From NCBI GenBank assembly GCA_033064195.1, contig JARBJD010000041.1, forward strand, positions 62,001 through 126,000: DNA of 64,000 bases, read 5' to 3'. Positions 48,608 through 61,353 of this stretch are shown piece by piece (position 1 is the stretch's first letter; every line of letters starts with the position of its first letter). The position numbers were made by a program, and so were the translations under genes. The DNA is from Blattamonas nauphoetae (taxonomy: Eukaryota > Preaxostyla > Oxymonadida). The notes under the pieces were generated by a model. That model had not been told where the DNA came from and did not search any database. It saw only the letters and a program-made list of their open reading frames with translations.

Positions 48608-51600
48608 CTAGTACTGACTCTGTGTGGAACAGTTCAACCCAAGATATTTGGCGAATCCTTCGTTGAGGTCTTCGAAGTTCAAAGGCAGTTGATCTTCTAT
48701 CCCCTCCTCCTTCACCTTCTCAACCAGTCGTCTCCAACACGTGTCGCCCATCTTTAGCGGTTCCTCACTCTGAGTCCAAGCTGAGAGAGCAGCAAGAAAT
48801 TGCCAGCGCTCTTTCGGGACTTTGTCAATCGCATCCAAGACCCTCTCTGCGTAGAAGCCGACCAGCGGTTCAAGGGAGGTCTGGGTCCGACGGGATTTGA
48901 GGATGGCTTCGAAGTTGGAAAAAAGACTGCTGTAAGAGTTCACTGAGTTTATCACGCCCAAGCGAATGAGGAGAGTGTGGCATCTCCAAACAACGTCACG
49001 TGAGAGTGCCACGGATTGAGAAAAATTGGGCATTTCTGTAAGAGCATCAACAGCGTGCTTGATTGCCATGTCGACGAATCGGATGATCTTCAAAGTAGGC
49101 TGAGAGTGAAGAGAGGCGATAATTCCAACTTCGATACTTTCGTTCCTTTCGTGTGGCTTGAGGAGAGAGCTCAGAATAGTCACAAGTCTCTGCTGACAAG
49201 CTTCGATGAGTTTGTCGCATTGATCAGGGACGATGAGCCGTCGCCACTCCAAACTCTTCTTAAAAATGCTACCATTTGATTTGGCAATGTTGACAGTCTC
49301 GCAAAGCCAGACATCAGCCAAAATCTCGATCAGATGACTGAGATGAGAATTGAGATCAATCTTGTTTTGAGTGAAATGAGTTTTCTGCTCCAGACAACGG
49401 AATGTTTCGACGGTTTTCATCACAGACGACGAATCGTTAACAGCGACGTATGGTTCGAGGAGGGGGACGATTACATGTGGATCGAGTGCACCTGAATTGA
49501 TCAAACTCATCGCACAGTTCATTGCCGCTTTCGCCACTCGCTCATACTTCCCAAATGAGTTGAGTGTGAAGGCATAGCAGAACACTTGAGTCGATAGCTT
49601 CGGAAGAGATGAGAGTGTGTCAACAACGGCTGACACGATTTGTTGAGCAGAGGTTGACTGGAAATGTGTTGGGAAAGTGTCGAGAGAATGAGAGAGAGCA
49701 TTCAGAGCGTTTGAGGCGATGATGGGCGAATTCAATTGAGACACTTGCGAAAGCAGTTCAGGCAGGAAGAGATCGGGCGAGGCTTGGAACGAACGTAACT
49801 TCTCCGCATCCCACAAAAGATATGTTCCAAGCGGGAGGAGGGACTTCAGCTGGCTGGAATTTGATTTGTCGTCCATCATTCGAATAAGATAACACATCAG
49901 ATCAGTTTCTGTGAGTTCTTCAGAACGAGCAGAGTTGTCGATTTCCATTTCTGTTGATTGGTTGGAGGTATTTGATGTTGCCGTTTCCAGATGGTTCGTC
50001 AGGAGAGAACGGCAGGCTGTTTTGACAGTTTCATCACCCGCTGCATCGAAGAACGCGAGAAGATTCCGCGAAATTCGAGGATCAGTTGACAAACCTTCCG
50101 ACAGAAGCACTTTCCCAATTCTGACGAGATCATGAAATAAGAATTCTGGGTTCATCTTCCCAAAGACGTCCGGCAGCCAAGGAAACACTGACGAGAGTGT
50201 AATCTTCGTTGGTGTGTCGACAAATGTGAAAAGATGAAGAACAATTTGCTGAATGACTTCCAAGAGATGTTCAGCTTCGTACAGAGTCAGATCGTAATCT
50301 CGAGTACGACGCGTTGGGGCACCAAATTCGAGGATAGCTCTGACGAGACGGTTGAGTTTGGCGGGTGGGGGAGAGGAGGCGGATGGGTTGAGGAAGATTG
50401 CGAGGGCAGCTGTGCAGGTGTAGAGTTGGAGAAGATCCCGAACGTAATACGGGCTTGACCTGTCTTTGAAGAAGATCTCGTCTGAGTCCGTTCGAGACAC
50501 ACAAACCGTGGCAACAGCAGCACGAGCCTGTTTAAGAAGAGATGTCTCGGTTGGGATGTGACTTTCATTGAAGATGGTCATTCCATTCTCTGCGGTGTGA
50601 ATGTCCAGCGAGGTCTGGGTGAGGAACACGTCTGCTTCGGAAGGCGTCATTGCGGTCACTCGTTCGAATGCTGTTCTCGCTGCTTGCGAGACTGTCGTGT
50701 TGTCGTTTGCGATGAACATGATCAGATCCGGCGCCAGACGAGCAAAGGCGTGAGGAGGAGCATTTCCATCCAAATCATCCGTCTCCGGAATTGTGAGGTC
50801 GACCCAATCCAAAATGTTGATGAATCTGCCCTCCTCCGAAACTTTGACAACACCCTCTTCTGTGATCTCCGTGCGATCATACAATGAATCATACGCTTGG
50901 TTGGACAGAGATTCATCCAAAATACTGGCGACATTACTGTTGTGTTTGACGAGGGAGGCATATTTCGATTTATACAGGTTCAGCCATTGTGGGTTCTAGC
51001 GAATGAGGACGACAGAATAAACAGACAGTTGGATCTTTACCATCTTCTGAAACAATATTGATCTCCTTAATGAAGTGTCTGGCGACAATTGCATTCGATG
51101 AGGCTGTCGAAAGAGAGTGATTGGATGAATAAGCACACCCAACTCCATCAGAAGGCGATTCGACGTGTCTTCAAGGCGACTTTTGCCGATGCAGGGGGAC
51201 CTACAGACTGTGATCAGCTCTCTCTTCTCAGCGAGGATGGTTGGGAGAGTTGGCTGGACTGGAGAGAGCGAGAGGAAGTGAAAGTGATGAGATGGGAGAA
51301 GACAGAGAGAGGGACAAACGGCGGAATAATCGAGTGAGAGACGAGAGTATGATTTCGGACGGTTCAAATGAAGAACCTAGGTGTTCACAGCGGAGGTGTG
51401 GGAGTCGTTCTAAAGGATGCTGACAACCAGAAGAGCACCGAACAAAGCACAATACGTCATTGAACGAAGCAAGCATATGATCGTGAAGAACGAAGAAAAC
51501 ACACCAAGTCTTGTCCGGTGCTCAGGTCAATCAATCGCAGCGATTCCTCCACAGATTCCCTCGCATCAATCTCCCCCGTCTTCTGCACATTGTTCATCCG

Positions 51601-52604
51601 AACGAAGCATTTCTGCACAGCTGATGCGTTTGGAGATGTCTTGTCGAGGATCACATGCGAGAACTCCGAGATGAGGAACCATTGAATTGGGTTGCGAGTT
51701 GTTGAGAAGTCGAAATTGTTTGTGTGGATTTGGAGAACTTCGAAGAGAGACGGAAAAGACGTCTCGACAGATGCGAGAGGAACGACTTTCGAGATTGTTG
51801 TCAAAATGCTCCATGTCTAATTCAGCAGAGGATGGGGAAGAGATGAGTGAATAATGCACACACTTGGTCAGAGACATCAACAGGGAGGGCAGGAGTGAGA
51901 AGGAATGTCAGAGCACTTTCACAGAATCCTGTTTCGAAGAAGACTCGTGTGTTCCTGATTCCAGATGAACCTGAAGATGGAACAAGAAGTCATGAATCAA
52001 GAAAGACGTACAGATGAACGAAACAATTGCTGTGAGAGATTGCTGGGAAAGAGACAGATAATGATGATGAAGATTCAACAATTCCAGACAAGAATGGATT
52101 TGTTCGTTTCTGGTTTCAACACAGTTGACAAATGTCGGAATACAGAGAGAGAAACAAGTGTATTTGCTAAATCTGGAGATTCTAATTCGGATGTGAACGA
52201 CAAAGTGAAGATAAACGTTCAGATGATCCTGTCTCCATCCATTCGACAATAGATTTCCCAGCGTTGAGCTGTTGTTCGCCATCGAGAGAAATGAAATCGT
52301 GAAGTTGTCGCCAAAGATTTTGTTCGTTGTGAGACAGATTTGGAGATGAACAATCGAGTGAGCAAAATGGTGGCAACCCTGAGAGAGGAACTGATTGTTC
52401 ATGTTGATTCATTATCTGATGATCATTTGTCAGACTTGGTCCGGAGAATGACGAGATAATTGGGAGGAGTTTCATCACTTCATTGATTTGATCGAGACCC
52501 ATTAGATAATTTTTGAATGTCCCTTTCTGAGGTTGAAACCTAGAAGAAGTCATGTGCCCCCTTTTCATCGCATCATCTCACCATTCCAGTTTCTCCAATT
52601 GCTC
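48608..52604 (-). CDS. Large alpha-solenoid-like protein, function unknown
   Basis: Multi-exon. The earliest exon I can join ends '..SEQLEKLEW' (52604-52583), spliced across a ~42-nt intron (donor GTGAGA) to 'FQPQKGTFKNYLMGLDQINE', then '..SLDGEQQLNAGKSIVEWME'. Middle exons carry 'FCESALTFLLTPALPVDVSD', 'WSILTTISKVVPLASVETSF', 'NPIQWFLISEFSHVILDKTS' and 'ESVEESLRLIDLSTGQDL'. An exon of less certain frame lies at 51045-51250. The 2.3 kb last exon begins after a CTAG acceptor ('NPQWLNLYKSKYASLVKHNS') and runs through HEAT-like helices ('SLLPLGTYLLWDAEKLRSFQ', 'ALDPHVIVPLLEPYVAVNDS', 'RWQFLAALSAWTQSEEPLKM') to NCSTQSQY-stop. Start codon unresolved; two adjacent genes cannot be excluded. No recognised domain; probably a lineage-specific scaffold. 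Confidence 0.55.
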
Positions 52605-54115
52605 TGAATCATCAGAATCGGCAATACAGTCGGTTCAAAAAATGTGTTGATCTGTTCAATAAATACATCCCATTATAGTGTTTTTTCACATCCGGACTCA
52701 TATCTTAGTCAGACTCATATCTCATTTTGGAGTGTACGTACTGACAGATAGTGACTTAAAAGATGGTCCACTTTCTTTTTCGTGTGAAAGATGCACATTT
52801 TGTCGAGTTTTGCTGACCATTTTTTTCATTCACGTGTTTCCTCTCATTATTCATATTTCTCTCCTCTAGGACAAAATACAACAGTAACACGACATTTTAC
52901 TCTGCTGATTGAGCTTTCGGCATTCATCCATTCCAATTCTCGCATTTGAAGATCACAACCATCTCGTATTGACAATTTGGAACGTATGCTTTTTTAAGAC
53001 GAATATCAAATCGTGCTCCTTCACACTCTTAAGATATAGATTCTGTTATGAATGGTTATATGGTGGATGAAGGGACCATCAGCTCACAAACCATCTCAGA
53101 ACAATCGATCTGACGCATTCCCTTGATCGGGCTTGATCCTGCTTGTCACATCTATTTTCTTTTGTTTTCATCATTTAATTCGGGGATCACAATCAACAAG
53201 ACTGCGATGAGCAATTTTCCAGGAATCTACACCCCAACCTTGAGTATCCGCCATATCACGACACATATCCGTTTTTAGATTTGCTTTCCCCTTTCTACAC
53301 ATTAATTCCCATTCATTCTTCTCTCATCTCTTTTCAGTCACTATTTCATCTTCTATCCATTCCACAGTTGCCACGTCAAGAACTCACAGTTCACTTTCTT
53401 TTGAGCGGACAAATATTCAAACAAAGTTGATCCAAGGTGGGAAAGAGTGTCTGGGTTGAAAATAAGGAATCGGATCGTTACAGAAAAAATTTGTCGAAAC
53501 GATAGGAGTGAATAAGTGAATGAGACGAAATTTCCAGTCGTATGATTGTTCGTATCCTTGCAAAGGAGAAAATTGAGAATAAGTGGGGGTCTTTGAAATG
53601 AAAATACACAATTCAGGAGAGTTTCAGAGGTCAATCAAAAGATTCGAACAGAGTAATCTGAAGTGGTAACTGTGGAATGGATATGAAATGAAATATCGTG
53701 AAAAAGGAGAAAAGAGAAGAATCAAAGGTAATGAATGTGGAAAAAAGTTAAAGCAAGTTCAAAGATGGATATTCGCGGTGAGATGATAGCTTTTCCACAA
53801 AGGAGTAAAACGGATGGTAATTTGATCACATCGCATGAATCAGTCGAGTTTCCTGGTGGAGGATTCAAATAGTACCGTATTCTTGATGATAAATTGATCC
53901 AATCAGTCTTTTCGAGAGCCTAGAGAGGATTGAAATATTGTCTGGGACGATCGAGGCAACAGGATCCAGATGACCCCACCGTCACTGATAAGATCCACCA
54001 CTCAATTTAAAAAGGATGGAACAGAACAACGGATCGATGAAATAATGATAACACAAATCCTTCCGTTGTGTCGAGCGATTGTTGGTGAAATGTCTTTAAA
54101 AGAACGCAACGAATA
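52605..54115. other. 1.5 kb A/T-rich interval, no supportable gene
   Basis: Only short frames, T-rich on one strand and A-rich on the other (for example 52678-52869 plus, 53634-53353 minus). They look like low-complexity noise without splice-linked partners. It presumably contains the upstream region of the solenoid gene and the 3' side of the transporter gene. Confidence 0.4.
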
Positions 54116-55406
54116 TTACTTCGTCTTCTTCATGTTTGTACCCTTTTCTGGTTTGACTTGTTTTGGCTTGCCTCGATTCATCTCAACGTGTCCTCCCCAA
54201 AATGTGCTCGAGAACACGATGAAGAGACCGACGCCTTGTTGCATGGATACGGGATGTTTGAAGACGATAATCGACATGAGAACCGAAATACACTGAAAAT
54301 GGATGGGATGAGAGAGAATGAGCGAATATTTACGAGTTTGGAGTGTGTAATCACGTAAAGGGAGAAATGAAAACGAAGCCATACTTTTCGAAGGGAGGTG
54401 ACGATATTCTTCCACCAAATCCCAAACCTAACTTTTAGTTCAACAACCAACACCTGCGACAAGACATTCACGATGAGCATCACACCCCAGAGACTAAAGG
54501 TCTGTGGGTTCTCTTTAATCATCTTGACTGTATCAGGGAGTGTGCCCAGAATAAGCATGAAGAGGAAGATGAAGAATGTCGAGGACATCATGTTGTTCCT
54601 TAGAACTAGTGAACTGCTGAGACTGAAAGAGTAATGGAGGAGGAACCAAACCCAGATTTGAGGAGTAATGACTGAAGTTCGTCGAAAAGACACGAAATAT
54701 TGACACTGAGAAACATAAGAAGCTATATCCTCGATGAAAGACGAGAAAAATGACAAACGACGCCGAACCAGTTAATAGGCTCGGATGGTTGGGTAGACTT
54801 GTTGGATGGCAACAAAAGTGCAAGAAGTCCAACAAAGAGGAGAAGCGAAACTCCGAGCTCGGCGGGGGAGTAACCGAAGAAGGTTCCAGGCTGATTCTTC
54901 TTTCTGCCTTTTGTCAGAATAGACATTGGCATTGCTGAAACGATAAACATTGAAAGAAGGCAAACCCAACAGGACACGAGAGGACGAGAGAGTTGTTGAA
55001 ATTGGTGATGTGATGAATCGTTTCGCGTAGGAGGCGAGAAAGATCGAGATGCTGTACAGAAACCCACAGAAGAAGGAGAGAAGGTGTTCATTTCTAGTGA
55101 ATGGTTTGTCTGTCTTATTCTTTGACAAAATATTGTCTGGAAGCAGGAGTTCATGCCGACGAAGATTTGTGAGGTTGAAAGAAACATACTCGCAGCGTGA
55201 AATAGAAAAGACACAAGTGAGTCAAGGAAAGGGAACAAAAGAACGAGGGCCCATCCTTTGTATTGCTTCAAATCCTTGAAACTGTGAAAAGAAATGAGGA
55301 TTAGGTTGTTGACAAACATCTTTTCTGATAGCATCGAGGAGGCCACTGAGATAACAAGAGTCAGAACTGCATGTCCTACAAAGACAAATGTGGAAGGTTT
55401 GCTCAT
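54116..55406 (-). CDS. Probable SLC35-type nucleotide-sugar transporter
   Basis: ATG at 55406 (MSKPSTFVFVGHAVLTLVIS). '..SSMLSEK' joins 'IFKDLKQYKGWALVLLFPFL' across a ~36-nt intron with donor GTTTGT. Several hydrophobic spans follow, including 'YSPAELGVSLLLFVGLLALL', 'SSTFFIFLFMLILGTLPDTV' and 'LWGVMLIVNVLSQVLVVELK'. After a further intron comes the diagnostic C-terminal pair of helices 'CISVLMSIIVFKHPVSMQQG' and 'VGLFIVFSSTFWGG', ending in a Lys-rich tail (NMKKTK). The 'lSi..s.i.F.hp.s..Q..G...Vf' signature is that of SLC35B/UAA transporters, and the KxKxx-like end suggests ER retrieval. The exon structure of the middle third (54700-55150) is not resolved. Likely carries a nucleotide sugar or adenine nucleotide across ER/Golgi membranes. 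Confidence 0.55.
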
Positions 55407-55547
55407 ATAATTCTTTGAGGTTGAGATGGCATTCGAAGAATGGGTCGATCAATCGGAGAAGTGTCAGGATGTTTAGAGATTAGATCTTGAAGGTTCAAAA
55501 ACATTGATTATACAATCTTAAAGTGAAGGTAAACTCTATGCCCGATC

Positions 55548-55780
55548 TCATTCACCAGCCTTGGAAGAAGAAGGAGTTCGACTAATCGCTTCTCCGCTCA
55601 CTGGGTTTTTGTGAGTTTCAGTACCGTCATTCTGCGATTGACAACGATTGACAAGGACGCTTGTAACTGTAATGAAGAAAATAGAATGAACACAGTCTTT
55701 ATTCGGGGATAAACTCACAATCGTGAAAAGCTGAACAGTTGAGGGGCAATAAACCATTCCAGTTTCTCCAATTGTTCTAA
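55548..55780 (-). pseudogene. Short two-exon gene fragment sharing a 5' exon with the 48.6-52.6 kb gene
   Basis: On the minus strand a stretch encoding 'EQLEKLEW' (55775-55754) is followed by DNA unlike the solenoid gene. A GTGAGT donor near 55720 and TTACAG acceptor near 55681 would lead to a frame ending 'NDGTETHKNPVSGEAISRTP' and TGA at 55548. The 'EQLEKLEW' block is identical over 21 bp to the exon end at 52582-52602. No long protein can be built. A duplicated exon or relic fits best; a small active gene is possible. Confidence 0.3.
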
Positions 55781-55954
55781 AGTCTCATTTAGGGTTTTGT
55801 CCACAAATTATTGAGAGAGCTGAATTCACAGAGCGGGATCATCCTTGAGTTGGCCTGAACAATTTTGTTCCTCATTTTCCACATCTAGATTTTGGCTTAT
55901 TTGTCCTGATTACCTCTCCTCCAAGTCACTCTCATCCTTTTATCTGTCTTGTCG

Positions 55955-58900
55955 ATGCAGCAATGGCCTCCACCATCACCTTTGCCATCACCTCAACACC
56001 CTCAACTCCTCGCACTATCCAATAATCCCCTTCTAAATGGGCAAACTTCCATGAGGATTCTCAATGAACAGTTGCTTCTGGATTGGAATGCCTATTTTGA
56101 CTCCATTAAACAAAATCACTCCTCTCTGAATAACCAGACTGAGCAAACGATATTTGCCACATTTTTCTCAAAAACAATGCATTTGCTTCATTCCTCACTG
56201 TACGTCACTTCCTTTTCTTCTCATATCCTTGAGAAACCGACACAAGATTCACCTTGACACGATAAAAACTTTTTTTGACAAGGCTCTCGTCCTCCTTATT
56301 TTTTTTTATGTCAGACACCCAAATCCAGACCTTTTTGTCCGATTGCTCTCGATGCTATTTCCGTTAAACCCTGACCATCACAGCTCCGTCCGTCCGGACC
56401 ATTCACCAATAAATACAGGGGGAGAAAGCATAGTTTCAAAGAGGCCCCATCCCAAAATGCATTCATTATCATGCATGATCTTTGAGAGAGCAAACCAACA
56501 CGACATATTTCGGCATCTCCGAGAAACTCTCTTCAACTCATTCATCGCACTGTATTCATCCCTTGAGCAAGCGACTAATCAAGTGTATTATCTCCTCAAA
56601 CCAATAATCTTTGTTTGTTCTCGTTTCATTCATTTTTTCAGGGCACATTATTCTTCACGCGCCAATATGTCAGCACCCATTTCGAATCCCTCCAAAAATC
56701 TCTCATAGAGTTTCTTTCTGGACTCCACATCTTCCCATCCACCATAATACATGATTATCGTCATCTGAAACGACTTGTTCGACTGTTCTTCTTCTTTGAA
56801 CAACTGACATTTTCACTCCTCGATCCGGAGGAAGCTGTGACCCAAATCCAAGACACATACATCACAAATTCCATCATCTACCTTAAATCAGAACATCCTA
56901 TGCTTCATCTCCTCTCGATACATCTCCTTTACCCCATCTTCTTCGCAATTGCCCTGAAAGAGAACTTCCACCCTCTATATCCTATGCCAAACGCTCCAGC
57001 TGGGGTTCATTCATGTGAATCAATTCTCAAGAAAGGGAGAATCTCAATAAATTCAAACCATTTGTCCGAACAACGCGTACAGACAATTGCTGAAGGACTC
57101 AGATCTAGACATGTCTTTCTCGGGATATCGCGTACTAACAACCCTTCAGACACCACTGCTAACAGATTTAACTTTATATATTCTACACTTGTGAGATTTT
57201 TCAAGGTTCCACCCCCTGCAATTCCTCTCTATTCTCCTCTCCTCACCTCGCCTCCCCGATTTATAAAGGCTCCTTTCATCCCAGATGCAATTTTTGATCT
57301 TGTACAGTCCACTGAAACGATGTTTCTGGAGCCAAAAGCAAAAGCAAAAGCCACCTCCACACAACTCCACGCTCCGTCACGTAGACAAAATATCCCAGCA
57401 CTTACACAAAACGTCCCACTCAATCCTCGGCGTCCTGCTCCAGGCCCACCAACAATGCAGCCATATGTTCCATCTCAGCGTCCTGTTCCAGGCCCACCAA
57501 TAACAATGCAGCCATTTGTTCCATCTCAGTCTACTTCTCAAGTCATGTCAATTGAAAAGCAGGCTCAACCACAACCGAAAACATACATCCAAACCAAACC
57601 AACCGAACTGATTCGACAGATCGATCTCTCAGGGTGGGTCGATGTTCTCGCAATGACTAATGGACAGGAGGAAGAAAAGACAAGATTCATCCTCACCCGA
57701 AACAGGGGCGTGCCTGGATTCAGAGACTCACTCGATAAAATGAACAAGGTCATTGAAGAACGATTGACTGAGTTTGTCGTCAGTAAACTTAAACCCACGT
57801 CACCAGACCAACCTCCAAAGAACACTTCAGACACGGAAAGCTGGCTTCGATTCTTCCGCGTCTTTTGGATCCTGTTTCTGGAAGTTTACGACACGACACA
57901 AAATGACCCTCCCACTCTCAGTCCTGACATTCCTTACTTTGGCGAAAACAATCTTCATCGGTTCATCCTTTTGCATCCATTCTGCAATCCGAACGACGTG
58001 GAAGAGGATGGACCGAAATTGATGGAGGAGAGAACAGAGATTTTCTGGGCGAACGAAATCCTCCTCTCAATCAGCCGCTTTTTTATCAAACTTCAACGAA
58101 CAGCTAGACCCACTTTCGATCACATTCTGAAGAGAATAGATATCTTCTTCAACGAACATGTGGCTCACATCAATAAAGAACTGGGAAAGGATGTGAAGCG
58201 AACTCTGACAAAAGCGGAAGAATCGAGACTGACTCACATTGCTGCATTCTTGGTGATGCTTGTGGACTCTGGGTTCATCACCAAAACCAAACAGAACATT
58301 CCCAACATTCCGCAAGACGAACAAAAAGAATATGAGCGAAAAATGAGGCGTTGGAGACAAGACCGTGAGACTTTTGAAAAGCAGTTCTTGGCCAAGATCA
58401 AAAAGAGACTCGACGAATCGAAACTGGGGTGGATCGAATTGAATGTCACGAAGCACGGTCAGACCACAATTGGTCCAGCCATTTCAAGAAAAATCCGTCA
58501 TCCACTTAAAACCAACTCCACTTATCAAGATCTTCGACTTTCTTTAGCCACAACTGAAAATGTCCAACCAACATCTGTCCACCTCTTTTGGTTCGGTGAG
58601 AATTACACGGAATCAGTTGCAGAATTACCGGAAGTGCTTTTTGAACGAGAGTACGACTCACTCATGAATGTGATAATCGATCTATCCAATCCTGTTGCTC
58701 TCACCAAAGTGGAGATTCCATATCCTGACAGTCTCAAGACAGAACCCTCCAAACCTCAGGACGGTCGAGCTAGCTATCCTCCACTCATGAAGACGCCTGT
58801 CACCGTTGATGGGTTTAAAATCGATGATATCATCGAGTTATTTCGAAAAATGCGCTTCTCATCACCCACCCTCCTCTCGGCATCCACTCTTCTCTTCAAC

Positions 58901-59011
58901 TCTCTCACTTTCTCTCCCAAAATCAAATTCAATTTGTCCGAAGGAAAAGATGTGGATTGGAATCTTGCCATCCAATCCAACATGTTCATGGATGTGCAGG
59001 CATCTGAGTAG
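55955..59011 (+). CDS. Large orphan protein, ~960 aa
   Basis: ATG at 55955 (MQQWPPPSPLPSPQHPQLLA). '..SKTMHLLHSSL' joins 'HPNPDLFVRLLSMLFPLNPD' across a ~115-nt intron with donor GTACGT. A second intron near 56600-56640 leads to 'GTLFFTRQYVSTHFESLQKS', then one exon to TAG at 59011. Residues ~150-400 are helical ('PMLHLLSIHLLYPIFFAIAL'). A proline-rich linker with a near-duplicate 16/17-residue repeat follows (57431-57529). A basic helical region comes next ('LRFFRVFWILFLEVYDTTQN', 'ILKRIDIFFNEHVAHINKEL') with 'RKMRRWRQDRETFEKQFLAK' near 58330. No catalytic motif, signal or membrane segment. I do not recognise it. The gene starting at 59480 could be its 3' continuation. Confidence 0.6.
57431..57529 (+). 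repeat. In-gene tandem duplication, 48- and 51-bp units
   Basis: Unit 1 is 57431-57478 and unit 2 is 57479-57529, both beginning CGTCCTG and ending CCATCTCAG. They encode RPAPGPPTMQPYVPSQ and RPVPGPPITMQPFVPSQ; the second unit has one extra codon. Confidence 0.85.
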
Positions 59012-59479
59012 TCCCATCAAAATAGGTAAAACTGGGATCAATTGATGTCAGTGCCTAAATTTGTACTGAGATCATATTTCAACTCTTTTCCTTTGAGATT
59101 TTCTCATTATCACTTCATTAATCATGTTCAATTCACTTCTTGTTTTCACATAATGCTCTTCAATATTTCAGACAGCTCTTATTTCCCAAAAACACGCACG
59201 ATCACAATCACCAACACTTCTTTTTTCGATGTATTCCCTTCATTGACTTTTGTCAGTGAGAAAAAACCATCAAAGAAGACATAATAACGCATTATCGACT
59301 TGTTTTTATAATTATTGTTGTAGAACAAACTGAACAGCAGCACCCAAAGTTTGCATTTTCATGATCTATGAAGTGACCATTTTCCTTTTTACTTTTTTTT
59401 CCATTCAAATATCATATATAAGAAGACTTTTTTGAAATGAAAGAAACGAAATGGTATTGTAGGTATTTAGTGGGATCAG
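59012..59479. other. Interval between two orphan genes
   Basis: About 470 bp, A/T-rich. TTTCAG (59169) and TTGTAG acceptor-like words occur, as do repeated GGGATCA words at 59472-59502. It may be intergenic or intronic if the flanking frames form one gene. Confidence 0.4.
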
Positions 59480-61125
59480 ATCCGACTGGGATCACTGGGA
59501 TCAAATCAGAAGCCTGTGGATGTGTATCTCCTTCTCAACAAACATTGTCAACCTCTGAAAGAGAGACAATTGATACCGAAGAGTGACCCTTGGATCACCA
59601 ATTTTCTGAATGGAGGAGGATTGAAACCACTTCTCTTTCGTTTCATCAACAAGGTCAACACATTTTCAACTGTTGATCCACATTCTGGCTCACCACCTCA
59701 ACTTCTTGTTCGTCTCTTGGAGATTCTAACACTGTTGGTGGAGAAGACTCCATCACTCGTCGGAACTGGTGTTCCGAACACAATCATCCCAAATCTGAAT
59801 CACCCGTCTAAAATGACTGCTGAGGAATCAGTTAGGTATTCACTGCTCCTCGCAGCAACCAGTATTCATCTTCGTCAACACGGAATCATATTCCCCTTAT
59901 CGTCACTACTCCACATCGATTCGTTACCGTCCGGAGCCCAGACATTAATCTTCAACTCAAAAACCATGACGCCCCTTCCAAGCAAGTCTCTGAACCTTTT
60001 GCAACAGTTGTCAACTCAAAGCAAATCCCTCTTCGATACAAAGGAAAACTTGGATCTGAAAGAGGTCCGCGCACGCGTGATCGGCCTGATTGATCCAAAG
60101 ATATTCGATCCTCACGTTCTGACGTGCATCTCGGCATGGACTGTGAGGGACAGGTCATTGCTGTCTTCTGTGAAAGACGAGGAAACTATACAGTTTGACG
60201 ATTTTGTCTCCAAACAGTCAAAGGAGCACAAGACGGTCATCGGAAATCTTCTGAAAGCAAGAAAGAATCACCTCCCACCACATCAGCTGTATCCAGATTT
60301 GATCTTCTCTTCTGTTGGATCGGCAATTATGGATTCTCCGTACTTATCTCTCCTCATCACTGAAGAGACATCAAAACAGATCCTGAAGGAAGAGAGTGCC
60401 AAGATCCTTCTGCATCTCCTCTTCATGCCCACACAGACACACCTTTTGGCTTTCCATCAACGAGTCAAATTAATGGAGCTTCTGAAGAATATTTTGACTC
60501 TCCCAGGGACCAACTGTTTCTATCCGACTGACCTCTGTCAGCTCTCTCTCATGATTCTTCTCAGCTCCTCCAAAACACCAATCACAATCCAATCCAAAGA
60601 TGTCACAGGTGATATGTCGGTAACCCCTCCAATCGTTCTCCTCTCACTCTGTCTAAATCAGGTCCCAGATGCAATCAAGACTTTCAAAGCAATCAGAATC
60701 GACAACATGTCTCTTGTGGATTTTGTCTTCAAGTCCTTTCTGAACACGTCCAATCATCTCGAGCAATCATCTGCGATCAATCGACACATCACCAACCAGG
60801 CCACTCGAACGTGTTTATTCGGCATTCTGAACATGCTTCTGGATGAAGATTCGAACCAGGATCATCTCCTCGAAATGTTGGGTAAACGTGAAACGTAAAG
60901 ACAGAACCCAATCATCCCAAAATAATATCTAAAACGCTTTCACGATCTTTCTCGACTGCCCAATCGATCTCAGACACCTTCTCAATCAAACGAAACGTAA
61001 ATGTGATAGTTCCGTCTGAATTGGAATTCATTCAAACCATTCCAAATGAAGAGGCCTTACACCCAAACTCACATTTCAATCGTTTAAGCAGAATATCGAA
61101 GATTCTTATACTGTCACAAAGATGA
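59480..61125 (+). CDS. Helical orphan protein (5' end unresolved)
   Basis: The frame opens at a GGGATCAG acceptor and continues phase 0 as 'IRLGSLGSNQKPVDVYLLLN'. There is no ATG nearby, so an upstream exon must exist and the gene could be the tail of the preceding one. Core helices: 'WITNFLNGGGLKPLLFRFIN', 'QLLVRLLEILTLLVEKTPSL', 'KEESAKILLHLLFMPTQTHL', 'LMELLKNILTLPGTNCFYPT'. The exon ends at 60891. An 82-nt intron (60892-60973) joins '..LLEML' to 'DTFSIKRNVNVIVPSELEFI', and the last exon runs to TGA at 61123-61125. Pattern compatible with a HEAT-like solenoid. Not recognised. Confidence 0.5.
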
Positions 61126-61353
61126 ATAACGAACACAATACTGTTGAAGGAAAGGCTCTTTTCATTCTGGTATTCTGAAATGGAGTGTTGAGGCTAAGTT
61201 TACTGATTTAGGAAAATCCAAAGGGACTCCCCCAACCAAAATAGCGCGTAGAGCGAATGAAGAAATCAGGATGTTGTTGAAATGTGAAATCATGACGACG
61301 AGTTTTGTCTCAAAGTTTGTCGAGATTGGTTGGACAAAGAGCTCCAAAGATGG

